The translations under genes were made by a program, and so were the position numbers. Shown piece after piece: positions 1-7,780 of a stretch of DNA of 34,584 nucleotides; the first letter of the stretch is position 1, and every line of letters starts with the position of its first letter. The DNA is taken from contig MWEG01000024.1 in the NCBI GenBank assembly GCA_002070945.1, positions 1 to 34,584 of the forward strand. The letters run 5' to 3'. The stretch comes from Lentisphaerae bacterium ADurb.Bin082 (GTDB taxonomy: Bacteria; Verrucomicrobiota; Lentisphaeria; Oligosphaerales; Oligosphaeraceae). Under the pieces are notes generated by a model, which saw only the letters and a program-made list of their open reading frames with translations, was not told the DNA's origin and made no database searches.

Positions 1-176
1 CTATGCCCAAATTCCCGGATGGCAAACCAGAAGAGGAGCGAATCTGAAAATTCAAAATTTGATTTCGCATCGCTGCCCTCGCCCCTAAAAATCTTGCACT
101 CCCCTGGCCAGACATTATATTCATGGTCTTAGGTGCAAAGACCGGCACCGTGAAAAACCTCGTCACCCCCTGCCCC

Positions 177-180
177 GGAG
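177..180 (+). promoter_or_regulatory. Shine-Dalgarno GGAG that fixes the esterase start
   Basis: GGAG lies five bases before the ATG at 186. The earlier in-frame ATG at 123 has no purine-rich element in front of it, so 186 is the better start for the esterase. Confidence 0.55.
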
Positions 181-185
181 TCGCC

Positions 186-1460
186 ATGCATCCCTTACAT
201 CAACGCGCCCGTGAACTCGCTATCCAGGATTACCGGAGCGCCCCCAGCGTCCGCGAAGCCATCCTTGCCCTGACCAACTATGACGAAAGCCAGGTGCCGC
301 CCTACACCCTTCCGTCGCCTCTTCAAACGGCCAATGGAAAAACCATCACCACTGCCAGCGAATGGATGAATTTCCAGCGCCCGGCCATCCTGAACCTGTT
401 CAAGGAGGAAATGTACGGCCAAATGCCGTCGCGACCCGACCAGCTGGCCTTCGAAATCCTCTCCGAACGCAACGACGCGCTTGACAATACTGCTATTCGC
501 CAGGAAATCCGCATCCATTGCAGCATGCGCAACGGCCGTTCGCACAGCTTTGACATGCTCCTCTACCGGCCCAAAAACGCCTCGGGGCCAGTGCCGGCTT
601 TCCTGGGACTCTGTTTCAAAGGCAATCACGCCACCACGGACGAAACCGACGTCCGCATGACCGGCCAGCGTCTGGGCAGGCCGGAACTGCTGGCCGAGGA
701 CACCCGGGGCATCCAGGCCGAACGCTGGAGCTTCCGCGAACTGGTCAAGCGCGGCTATGCCGGCGCCACCATCTGCTACCACGATATCTTCCCCGACCAT
801 GCCGGCGGCTGGGCTCAAAGCATCTTCGCCTTGTTCGAAGACCTGGACGGCTTCAACGGGGCCCACCCGAAATACTCCTCCATCGGCGGCTGGGCCTGGG
901 GACTCTCCCGCGGACTCGACTGCCTGGAGCATCTGCCCGGCATTGACCCTACCCGCATCGCCCTGCACGGCCATTCCCGCTTGGGCAAGACCTCCCTGTG
1001 GGCCGGCGCCTGCGACCAGCGCTTCCGGATTGTCATCTCAAACGACTCCGGCTGCGGCGGCGCCACCCTGGCGCGACGCTTCTTTGGCGAGACGTATCTG
1101 TTCATTGTCAACGCCATGCCGCACTGGTTTGTCAAATCCTTCCGCCAGTACATCGCCAATGAAGACGCCATGCCTTTTGACCAGCACTTCCTGATTGCTT
1201 TGGCCGCTCCCCGGCCAGTCGTCGTCGCCAGCGCCGCCGAAGACTTGTGGGCTGACCCGAAAGGCGAATTCCTGTCTGCCCAGAATGCCGGTGCCGTCTA
1301 CGCCCTGTTCGGTTCCAAGGGATTGGAAGCCGACGCCATGCCTGCCCTGGATGAGTACGTCACTGGCGACGTGAGCTACCACGTCCGCACCGGCAAGCAT
1401 GATCAGACCTGGGTTGACTGGCAGCATTACCTGAAAATCGCTGACCACTATCTGGTCTGA
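186..1460 (+). CDS. CE15-type glucuronoyl esterase / alpha/beta-hydrolase
   Basis: Predicted 424-aa alpha/beta-hydrolase of the carbohydrate esterase 15 type, a family that cleaves glucuronate esters linking lignin to xylan. The nucleophile elbow GHSRLGK places the catalytic Ser at about residue 264. It is followed by the SGCGGA segment typical of the family, then an APRP...EDLWADPKGEF stretch, and a C-terminal GKHDQTW with the likely catalytic His at about residue 405 before DWQHYL. The start at 186 is chosen for its GGAG ribosome site; the ATG at 123 would add 21 residues without one. No clear signal peptide is seen from either start, which is unusual because family members are usually exported. 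It stands alone on the plus strand, facing the convergent tRNA-Leu terminator. A related acetyl-xylan-esterase-like hydrolase cannot be excluded; substrate is inferred from family only. Confidence 0.85.
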   Translation: MHPLHQRARELAIQDYRSAPSVREAILALTNYDESQVPPYTLPSPLQTANGKTITTASEWMNFQRPAILNLFKEEMYGQMPSRPDQLAFEILSERNDALDNTAIRQEIRIHCSMRNGRSHSFDMLLYRPKNASGPVPAFLGLCFKGNHATTDETDVRMTGQRLGRPELLAEDTRGIQAERWSFRELVKRGYAGATICYHDIFPDHAGGWAQSIFALFEDLDGFNGAHPKYSSIGGWAWGLSRGLDCLEHLPGIDPTRIALHGHSRLGKTSLWAGACDQRFRIVISNDSGCGGATLARRFFGETYLFIVNAMPHWFVKSFRQYIANEDAMPFDQHFLIALAAPRPVVVASAAEDLWADPKGEFLSAQNAGAVYALFGSKGLEADAMPALDEYVTGDVSYHVRTGKHDQTWVDWQHYLKIADHYLV

Positions 1461-1517
1461 GCCGCTCCAGCGGGCGGACGGCAGGATAGCAAGCGCTCAT
1501 CACATTTTGCACACAAA

Positions 1518-1557
1518 AAAACCCGAATCATTGCCTTTCAGCAAAGATTCGGGTTTT
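1518..1557 (-). terminator. Rho-independent terminator after tRNA-Leu
   Basis: Perfect 12-bp arms (aaaacccgaatc at 1518-1529, gattcgggtttt at 1546-1557) close a 16-base loop. Read on the minus strand the stem runs directly into a run of T, as expected for intrinsic termination 13 bases beyond the tRNA 3' end. It may also help stop readthrough from the esterase on the plus strand. Confidence 0.8.
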
Positions 1558-1570
1558 GTGATAGCTATGA

Positions 1571-1657
1571 TGGTACCGGAGAAGGGATTTGAACCCCCAC
1601 GACCTTGCGGTCACTGCGACCTGAACGCAGCGCGTCTGCCAGTTCCGCCACTCCGGC
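1571..1657 (-). tRNA. tRNA-Leu (anticodon CAG)
   Basis: An 87-nt class II tRNA on the minus strand. The acceptor arms GCCGGAG and CTCCGGT pair over seven positions (the first as G-U), with discriminator A and an encoded CCA at 1571-1573. The anticodon arm CTGCG-TTCAGGT-CGCAG gives anticodon CAG. A long variable arm and a GGGGGTTCAAATCCC T-arm complete the leucine-type cloverleaf. The arms were paired by eye, not with a covariance model. Confidence 0.95.
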
Positions 1658-1672
1658 GCAAACACAAACAAT

Positions 1673-1700
1673 ACAATACCACCGGTTCTAGCCTTTGCAA
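1673..1700 (-). promoter_or_regulatory. Putative sigma70-type promoter of tRNA-Leu
   Basis: On the minus strand TTGCAA (1695-1700), a 16-base spacer and TATTGT (1673-1678) lie just upstream of the tRNA, placing the predicted start of transcription within about ten bases of the mature 5' end. The boxes are a reasonable but not exact match to consensus. Confidence 0.45.
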
Positions 1701-1751
1701 ACCATTTCCCCGGAAAAATTCGCGCAGGCAGCGCATTTTGAGGGGGTGCAT

Positions 1752-2918
1752 TTAGTCCTGCCAGGGCCTTGTTCGGGCGCTGGCAACAGCGTCAGCGGGC
1801 ATCCACCCAATCGCTCGGGCAAATCGCACTTGGCGCCAGCCATTGCGTTCCGCTGTCAGCTCAACCACATCCCCTGCTGCGACCTCGACGCCGGTTGACA
1901 ACGAACTTTCCGGCGCTGGCCGCAACGGCGCCCGATGCACCACTACTGCCAGCCGATGCAGTCGACTGCGATCCAGGCGATGACACAGCGCCAGGCGAGC
2001 AACAGACATTCCCGCGATAAGAGCCAACATCGCCAGCAACAGCCGCCGCCAGCGCCACTGTCGCCAGTACAAACAGGTGGCCAGCATCGCCACCACGGCA
2101 ACCGCCGCAGTCACCAGCGCTATCTCCGCCGAAAACCATCCAGGCAGATAATGGGGATGACTGGCAGCGACTTCCATCGGCAATTCCACCAAGCGGTTCC
2201 ATGCCGCCGCGCTCTCCTCTGGCGATGCGACAACTACTGCTGGCAACACCGCAGCCGTCCAAGACGACAAGCGGCCATGTTGACGCAGCCATTGGCGCAG
2301 GAATTCCCGCCAGGCCGCCGCAGCGCGGGTTCGCTCCGCTGTCCCAGCTGGCGCAAACCGGCCGACTTCCCAGGCCATCACCGCAGCGGCGGCCGACGCA
2401 TCTAAACCCTGCAAGGCTGACGACAACTCATGCCCATCCAAGCCATCCGGCAGTCCATGCCATTTAGCCAGCCACGACATTGCTGAATCCAGGTCGCTGT
2501 CGCCGTCACTGTTGACAATCGCTTGCAGGGCGCGTCGCGCTTGTCGGCGACGGCGACTTTCGGCAGCAGCGCACCTTTCCTTTGTCAAAAACAGCGTCAG
2601 CCGCGCGCCGCCTAGCGCGGCACCAATCACCAGGACACCTGCGGCAGTCGTCCATGCCCACGGCGCAATTCCCCAAAACTCAAGGCGGGGACGCAGCAAT
2701 ATCGGCGCTGGCCGAGGTTCCCGTTTCACATCTGGGGCTTGCGTTTCGGTCGACGCACTGCTGACCGAGTCCGCAGGATCGTCCAAGGCTGGCAAGGTCA
2801 GATAAAAGTCGCGCAGCAGAGCCTGATCCACGGCCCAACAGGCCGGGAGCGTCGCCAGGAACAACATAATGACGAGACGCGCTGCCAGCATATCGTGTTT
2901 CTTCAATCTGTCCAACAC
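1752..2918 (-). CDS. Membrane protein with C-terminal SH3-like segment, function unknown
   Basis: I do not recognise a named family for this 388-aa protein. The N-terminus (residues about 9-29) looks like a signal peptide or first membrane segment. A second hydrophobic segment sits near residues 85-110, followed by an Arg/Ala-rich, probably cytosolic, helical region. Two more closely spaced membrane segments (about 265-310) precede a C-terminal stretch resembling a bacterial SH3 domain, with a GDVVELTAERNGWRQVRF-type strand pattern and an IGWMPADAV ending. This TM-helical-TM-SH3 arrangement recalls parts of the BatD/BatE aerotolerance proteins, but no other Bat gene is nearby, so that is only a resemblance. 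It starts 20 bases after the sugar kinase stop on the same strand and is probably co-transcribed with it. Confidence 0.7.
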   Translation of the reverse strand: MLDRLKKHDMLAARLVIMLFLATLPACWAVDQALLRDFYLTLPALDDPADSVSSASTETQAPDVKREPRPAPILLRPRLEFWGIAPWAWTTAAGVLVIGAALGGARLTLFLTKERCAAAESRRRRQARRALQAIVNSDGDSDLDSAMSWLAKWHGLPDGLDGHELSSALQGLDASAAAAVMAWEVGRFAPAGTAERTRAAAAWREFLRQWLRQHGRLSSWTAAVLPAVVVASPEESAAAWNRLVELPMEVAASHPHYLPGWFSAEIALVTAAVAVVAMLATCLYWRQWRWRRLLLAMLALIAGMSVARLALCHRLDRSRLHRLAVVVHRAPLRPAPESSLSTGVEVAAGDVVELTAERNGWRQVRFARAIGWMPADAVASARTRPWQD

Positions 2919-2937
2919 ACTGTCGCTCGACCTTCAT

Positions 2938-4356
2938 TCACTCCTGCTGCCGTGCCAGAAACCGCTGATAGTAGCGCTCAATAGCATCATCAGGTGACGA
3001 CGGCAGCCCCGAAGCCTGGAACAGCCTGGCGATGGCACTGCGGAAGTCCGGGACGAACTTCAAACCGACCAAAGCAATGGCCGCTGCTCCGGCCAAGGAC
3101 GCCTCTGAATTCTCCGGCAACAACAATTCCTTCCCGGCAAAAAGTCCGGCTGCGGCCTCCCGCACCACAGCTTCGCGGCATGCCAGAGCTTGCAGCACCA
3201 GGCGCGGTCGTTTGCCAGCAATGGTCTCCAGGAGGTCGCCGGATTGACGGAGCGCTGACAGCGTCCCCAACACAGCTGCGCGGCAAAGGTCTTCTCGCCG
3301 ATGCAAGGCCGTCAACCCGCGCCAGCTGCCGTCCGGCACATAATCCATGAAAGGTGCGCCGCGCCCGAGAATATAAGGCAGATAGACCGGCAGTTCATTG
3401 GGCGCGGCGCCGGCTGCGGCTGTCTGGAAGAATTCCGGCACGGAAATCCCAAACAGGCCCGCAATCCACTCGAAATTAAACCCGCCGGCCGGCACCGAGC
3501 CAAGGAACAGCCGCAACTGCGGATCAGCATGGGAAAACACAAAAAGTCGGCCAGCCAGCGCCTCGCCAGCAGCCCGGTCTCCAGCAGCGAGGAGTTGCCC
3601 TGCCGTTCCCAAGGTCAAGGACATGGTCTCCTCGTCAACTCCGGAGCCAACCGCAGCCGTCGACAAATCGCCAGCGCCGATAATCACCGGAATCCCGGCT
3701 CGCAGGCCCGTGCGATTAGCAGCCATTGCCGTAACCGTGCCGACGATTGCCGTCGACGGCAGAATAGCCGGCATCTTGGATACATCAAGGCCAAACTCCG
3801 CGAAAAAAGCTGGGTTCCAGGTTTGCGTGTCAAGGTCCATGCCCAGAACGCCGGAGGCGTCAACCGGGTCGGTAGCGTATTGGCCGGTGAGGCGCAACGC
3901 AATAAAATCCTTGCTTTGCAGAAAGGCCTTGGTGTGTACATAAACGTCTGGCTGCTCTCGCCGGAATTTCATCATCTTAGGAAATGTGAACACTGGCGTA
4001 GCTGTGTTGCCAAATTGCCGCAGCAGTTCCGCGCCGCCCTGGCGGTTCAACTCTGCTGTTTCGGCTTGCGCACCGGTGTCGTTCCACAGCACCGCTGGCG
4101 CCAAGGGCTCGCCAGCCGCGTCGACAGCCAGCAAGGCGTGCATATTGCCAGTTAAAACCACGGCTTCTGGCGTATGTTCAACCGCCAGGCCGCGCAGCAG
4201 TTCCTCTGTCGTTTCCGCCCATTCCAGAGCTGATTGCGTCGTCGGACTGGCCAGGCGAGCCAATCGACGATCAACCAAGGCGGTCATGACGCCAGAATCG
4301 ATGAACACAGCGGCCTTGATTCGGCTCGTCCCAACATCAATGGCGACAATCTTCAT
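2938..4356 (-). CDS. FGGY-family carbohydrate kinase, xylulokinase-like
   Basis: Predicted 472-aa cytosolic sugar kinase of the FGGY family, which phosphorylates a ketose or polyol with ATP. The N-terminal ATPase-fold phosphate loop is seen at IDVGTSRIKAA (residues 6-16). TGNMHALLAVD with the following LWNDTGAQAE (about 69-99) corresponds to the substrate-binding GQMHG...WND region of xylulokinases. IIGAGDLSTAAVGSG (about 225-239) carries the likely catalytic base Asp230. TLGTAG provides the second phosphate motif. Length matches XylB (about 480 aa). ATG at 4356 is preferred, with a GAGGG about ten bases upstream; an in-frame TTG at 4365 would add three residues. The closest fit is D-xylulose kinase, but fuculo-, rhamnulo- or another sugar kinase remains possible, because no isomerase or transporter lies beside it. 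Confidence 0.85.
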   Translation of the reverse strand: MKIVAIDVGTSRIKAAVFIDSGVMTALVDRRLARLASPTTQSALEWAETTEELLRGLAVEHTPEAVVLTGNMHALLAVDAAGEPLAPAVLWNDTGAQAETAELNRQGGAELLRQFGNTATPVFTFPKMMKFRREQPDVYVHTKAFLQSKDFIALRLTGQYATDPVDASGVLGMDLDTQTWNPAFFAEFGLDVSKMPAILPSTAIVGTVTAMAANRTGLRAGIPVIIGAGDLSTAAVGSGVDEETMSLTLGTAGQLLAAGDRAAGEALAGRLFVFSHADPQLRLFLGSVPAGGFNFEWIAGLFGISVPEFFQTAAAGAAPNELPVYLPYILGRGAPFMDYVPDGSWRGLTALHRREDLCRAAVLGTLSALRQSGDLLETIAGKRPRLVLQALACREAVVREAAAGLFAGKELLLPENSEASLAGAAAIALVGLKFVPDFRSAIARLFQASGLPSSPDDAIERYYQRFLARQQE

Positions 4357-4476
4357 CCCTTGCAACCCTCTTCACGCCAGGAACCGCCAGCAAAGCCATT
4401 TTCCGGCAACTAAATTCACCCAATGTTTGTCTTAAAGTAAAACACAGCCCCTAAAAAGCAAACTTTCCAGGTTGAT

Positions 4477-4507
4477 TTGCACCTATCGCCCCGGCAATGG
4501 ATATATT
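4477..4507 (+). promoter_or_regulatory. Putative promoter of the 4.6-9.3 kb operon
   Basis: TTGCAC (4477-4482) and TATATT (4502-4507) are separated by 19 bases in the AT-rich divergent region between the kinase and the first propeller gene. The spacer is slightly long, so this is only a candidate. Confidence 0.3.
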
Positions 4508-4522
4508 ACAATAACATATTGT
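4508..4522. promoter_or_regulatory. Operator-like inverted repeat
   Basis: acaata-aca-tattgt is a perfect 6-bp inverted repeat with a 3-base centre, immediately after the candidate -10 element and 62 bases before the propeller ATG. Position and symmetry suggest a dimeric regulator site; no regulator gene is adjacent and no second copy was found by eye. Confidence 0.3.
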
Positions 4523-4584
4523 CCACTGACGTTCACTGTCCGCCAAGTTCTCGCCCCTCGCCCCTAACAAAAAGGATGCCGCTT

Positions 4585-5871
4585 ATGACGAACATCTTCT
4601 CACCTGTCTGTCGCCTCACGTTTGGCCTGAGTCTGACCCTGGTTCTCGTCAACCACGCCGTTGCCGAGGACGTCACCCAATGGCGTGGAACTGGCCACCG
4701 CGGCGTCTACAAGGAAACCGGCCTCCTGAAGACGTGGCCGGGAGACGGCCCGCCCATGCTCTGGAAAACAAGCGGCATCGGCGCTGGCTATTCTTCCCCG
4801 ACCATCGTCAATGGCAAAATCTACTTCACCGGCATCAAGGACGCAGGGGGCGGCAAAGTTGAATTCATGTCCTGCTTAGACGCAGCCAAGGGGAAGATTC
4901 TTTGGCAGACCGAATATGGCAGCCCGTGGGTGCGCCAGTATCCCGCTGCGCGCACCACGCCAACTGTCAGTGATGGCGAGGTCTTCGCCATTTCCGGCAA
5001 CGGCGAAGTGGCCAAGTTCAATGCCGAAACTGGCGCCCTGCTCTGGAAGGTCGACGCCAAGAAGACCTTCGGCGGCACCAACGGCAGCTGGGGCACGGCA
5101 GAATCGCCGCTGGTTGATGATCGGGCCGTCTATTTCACCCCGGGCGGCTCGCAGACCACCATGGTCGCCTTAGACCGCAAAAACGGCCGAACCCTCTGGA
5201 AGACGAAATCGCTCAACGACAAGGCCAGCTACGTCACCCCGACCCCAATCCGGTACAACGACGTCCGCCAAATCATTGGCGCCACCACCAATTACGTCTT
5301 TGGCGTCAACCCTGCCAATGGCGACATGGCCTGGTCTGTCAACTTCGCCAAAATCCTTGACGCTGGCCGCACGATCAAGCGCTATGACATCCTGGTCAAC
5401 TCGCTGGTGCATCGCGATGGCAAACTATTTCTGTCCAACGGCTACAACCACGGCTCCATGATGTTCCAGCTTAACAAAAACGCCACCAAGGCCGAGGTAC
5501 TCTGGACCAACCAGGACCTGTGCTCACAGCATCACGGCTTCGTCTGGCTTGATGATTTCATCTTCGGCACCTCGCACGGCTCCCGCAAATGGACCTGCAT
5601 CAACGCCAAAACCGGCAAGACCGTATTTTCGCAACGCCTCAACGGCGTTGGACAGGGCCAGGTCATCGCGGCGGACGGCATGATTTATGTTTATGACTCC
5701 GAGCGCGGCAATGTAATTCTCGTCAAGCCGAATCCCAGCTCCTTTGACGAAGTGTCCCGCTTCCCCATCCGTGACGGCCAGCAGGAACACTGGTGCCACC
5801 CGGTCATCGCCAACAGCACCCTCTATCTCCGCCATGGCGACGTCGCCCTGACCTACAATTTGAAGCAATGA
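4585..5871 (+). CDS. Secreted PQQ-like (BamB-type) beta-propeller protein
   Basis: Predicted 428-aa exported protein with a signal peptide (MTNIF... hydrophobic core, cleavage likely after AVA near residue 24). The mature part begins with VTQWRGTGHRG and KETGLLKTWPGDGPP, the first-blade signature of PQQ-like propellers common in Planctomycetes and Verrucomicrobia. Repeated W/VD...G..LW strands follow (for example LDAAKGKILW, FNAETGALLWKVD, LDRKNGRTLWK, INAKTGKTVFS), enough for a seven- or eight-bladed propeller. Whether PQQ is bound is unknown; most such proteins are non-catalytic. Start ATG 4585 has AAGG nine bases upstream; the in-frame ATG 4576 and TTG 4477 are less likely. It leads a run of co-directional Fe-S and isoprenoid genes, with 35 bases to the next. 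It could be a periplasmic scaffold or an electron-transfer partner. Confidence 0.85.
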   Translation: MTNIFSPVCRLTFGLSLTLVLVNHAVAEDVTQWRGTGHRGVYKETGLLKTWPGDGPPMLWKTSGIGAGYSSPTIVNGKIYFTGIKDAGGGKVEFMSCLDAAKGKILWQTEYGSPWVRQYPAARTTPTVSDGEVFAISGNGEVAKFNAETGALLWKVDAKKTFGGTNGSWGTAESPLVDDRAVYFTPGGSQTTMVALDRKNGRTLWKTKSLNDKASYVTPTPIRYNDVRQIIGATTNYVFGVNPANGDMAWSVNFAKILDAGRTIKRYDILVNSLVHRDGKLFLSNGYNHGSMMFQLNKNATKAEVLWTNQDLCSQHHGFVWLDDFIFGTSHGSRKWTCINAKTGKTVFSQRLNGVGQGQVIAADGMIYVYDSERGNVILVKPNPSSFDEVSRFPIRDGQQEHWCHPVIANSTLYLRHGDVALTYNLKQ

Positions 5872-5906
5872 ACCGCCTTAACTCTTGACCAAGAAAGCCT
5901 CCAGCC

Positions 5907-6587
5907 ATGCGACTTCTCTTCTGCGCCTGCCGGCTTTATCATCATATCGACTCCGATGCTCTGGACGCTCTGACCGCTGCCTGTTGCGTCCAGGGCTATG
6001 AAGTGACCGTCGTTCCAGACCTGTGCCGCCTAGCCGCCCAGCGCGACCAGAAGCTGGCTGAATCTTACGATTTGATCATAGCCTGCCACCCCCGCGCCAT
6101 CCGCGCCATGTTTCCGGATTTCCCTGCTAACAGCTTCTACAACCTCCGAACCGACAGCGCCGCTGAACTCGCTGAGTCCCTCGGTGTGAGGCTCGGCGAC
6201 AAGATGTCAGAGTTTGACGAAATCGAAGAGCTGCCAGACCAGGAAACCTGGATTCCCTGGTTTCCCGTGATCGACATGGAGCGCTGCGTCAATTGCGGCA
6301 AATGCCTGGACTTCTGCATGTTCGGCGTCTATACCAGAGACTCGTCGGGGCAGGTTCAGGTCACTTCTCCGGCCAATTGCAAAACTGACTGCCCTGCCTG
6401 CGCCCGTATGTGCCCGCGCCAGGCCATCATCTTCCCAAAAGCCAAGGAAGAACCCATCAACGGGGCTGAGCCAACAACGGCCGCTCGTCCGGCTGCCGAC
6501 AATGCCGGCGGTCTGCTGGCCCGCTTGCGGTCGCGCAATGCTGCCAAGCCTTCTGCCCCACCCCTGTTCAAGGACGACCCGCCATGA
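5907..6587 (+). CDS. Ferredoxin-like protein with two 4Fe-4S motifs
   Basis: Predicted 226-aa cytosolic protein. The first ~100 residues form an alpha/beta domain (LLFCACRLY... VTVVPDLC...YDLIIACHPRAIRAMF) resembling small domains next to heterodisulfide-reductase-type ferredoxins, but I cannot name it. The middle carries CVNCGKCLDFC (Cx2Cx2Cx3C), then CKTDCPACARMCP (Cx3Cx2Cx3CP), so two 4Fe-4S clusters are expected. The C-terminal ~60 residues are Ala/Pro-rich and probably disordered. No signal peptide is visible. Its stop overlaps the radical SAM start by four bases, so it is a natural candidate electron donor for that enzyme. The exact redox partner is inferred only from position. Confidence 0.85.
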   Translation: MRLLFCACRLYHHIDSDALDALTAACCVQGYEVTVVPDLCRLAAQRDQKLAESYDLIIACHPRAIRAMFPDFPANSFYNLRTDSAAELAESLGVRLGDKMSEFDEIEELPDQETWIPWFPVIDMERCVNCGKCLDFCMFGVYTRDSSGQVQVTSPANCKTDCPACARMCPRQAIIFPKAKEEPINGAEPTTAARPAADNAGGLLARLRSRNAAKPSAPPLFKDDPP

Positions 6588-7780
6588 ACCCCGTCGCCCT
6601 GTATCGCATTGCTCGCGGCTGCTCCTGGCCGGTGTTGCGGCGCATCGTCGTCAACTTCGCCTGGCGCGGTGCCGGCGCCGTTCGCGCTTTTGAAAAACGC
6701 CTTCAGACTGGGGCGCCGTTCTTCCCTGCCTTCCTGATGCTTTCCATCACCAATCAATGCCAGCTGCGCTGCCGAGGCTGCTGGGTTCAGCCGACCACAC
6801 CGCCGCAGCAGCTGTCACGGCAGCAGCTGGACGCTTTGGTTGAACAAGCTAACCAGCAACGGTCATACTTCTTCGGCATCCTCGGCGGCGAACCGCTCCT
6901 CTATCAGGACCTGCTGAACTTCTTCGCCACCCACCCGAAATGCTACTTCCAGCTATACACCAATGGCATCGCCCTGACCCACGAAACCGCTGCCAAGCTG
7001 GCACGGCTTGGCAACGTCACACCTATCATCAGCATTGAAGGACTGCAAGAAGAATCAGCTCGACGACGCGGCCGCGAAGATGTCTTCCAGCGCGCTATCA
7101 GTGCCCTCGAAGCCTCGGTCCAGGCCGGATTATTCACCGGCGTCGCCGCCAGCATCACGAAGCAAAATTTCGCCGAGTTGGTTTCGACGGACTACCTCGA
7201 CCTGCTCGTCCGCAGGGGCGTGCATTACATCTGGTACTACATCTACCGCCCTGCCGGCGCTCACCCAGAGCCGGAAAACGCCCTTGACCGCGAACAGATC
7301 AAAATCCTGCGGCAATTCATTGTTGACCAGCGACGCTCCGCCAAGCTGCTCATCATCGACGCGAGCTGGGACCACCAAGGCAACGCCCTCTGCCCAGGAG
7401 CGACCGGCATATCCCACCACATCGCGCCCTCTGGTGCCGTTGAATTCTGCCCGCCTATGCAATTCTGCTCCGGATCCCTCAATGCAACGGCTGACAACCT
7501 CAAGACCATCCTGCAAGAGGACGACTTTCTGCGCCAGCTCCGGACTTTCATCGCTGACCGCACCCGCGGCTGCATCCTCCTGGAAGACCCAGCCGCCCTG
7601 GCAGATTTCATGCGCCAACATGGCGCTATTGACTCGTCCAATCGCGATGCCCTAACCGAACTCGACCAGGCGACAGTTCTGCCAGGACACAATGACCCGG
7701 ACGGCATCATCCCGGAAAAATCGTGGCTCTACCGCCTGGCAAAAAAATACTACTTCTGCGGATTTGGCGCTTATGGCTGA
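6584..7780 (+). CDS. Radical SAM enzyme
   Basis: Predicted 398-aa radical SAM protein. The cluster motif CQLRCRGC (Cx3Cx2C, about residues 59-66) follows LMLSITNQ, the usual first strand. FGILGGEPLL (about 98-107) gives the GGEP SAM-binding motif, and LYTNGI and ISIEG mark the later barrel strands. A C-terminal region has further Cys (CPGATGISHHIAPSGAVEFC, then FCSGS and RGC), which may bind an auxiliary cluster in the way of SPASM or twitch domains, although the spacing is not canonical. The N-terminal ~45 residues are basic and partly hydrophobic, suggesting membrane association. It overlaps the ferredoxin-like gene by 4 nt and the DUF116-prenyl synthase by 8 nt. A lipid or isoprenoid substrate, by analogy with HpnH, is inference; peptide-modifying rSAM enzymes share the same motifs. 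Confidence 0.88.
   Translation: MNPVALYRIARGCSWPVLRRIVVNFAWRGAGAVRAFEKRLQTGAPFFPAFLMLSITNQCQLRCRGCWVQPTTPPQQLSRQQLDALVEQANQQRSYFFGILGGEPLLYQDLLNFFATHPKCYFQLYTNGIALTHETAAKLARLGNVTPIISIEGLQEESARRRGREDVFQRAISALEASVQAGLFTGVAASITKQNFAELVSTDYLDLLVRRGVHYIWYYIYRPAGAHPEPENALDREQIKILRQFIVDQRRSAKLLIIDASWDHQGNALCPGATGISHHIAPSGAVEFCPPMQFCSGSLNATADNLKTILQEDDFLRQLRTFIADRTRGCILLEDPAALADFMRQHGAIDSSNRDALTELDQATVLPGHNDPDGIIPEKSWLYRLAKKYYFCGFGAYG

Noticed and set aside
195..974. Long minus-strand ORF (259 aa) opposite the esterase
   Set aside because: It is antisense to a well-supported CE15-type gene, has no recognisable motif, and is explained by GC-rich codon shadowing.
7692..7772. Upstream extension of the DUF116-prenyl synthase frame
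   Set aside because: It lies wholly within the radical SAM gene; the ATG at 7773 in the translational overlap is the better start.
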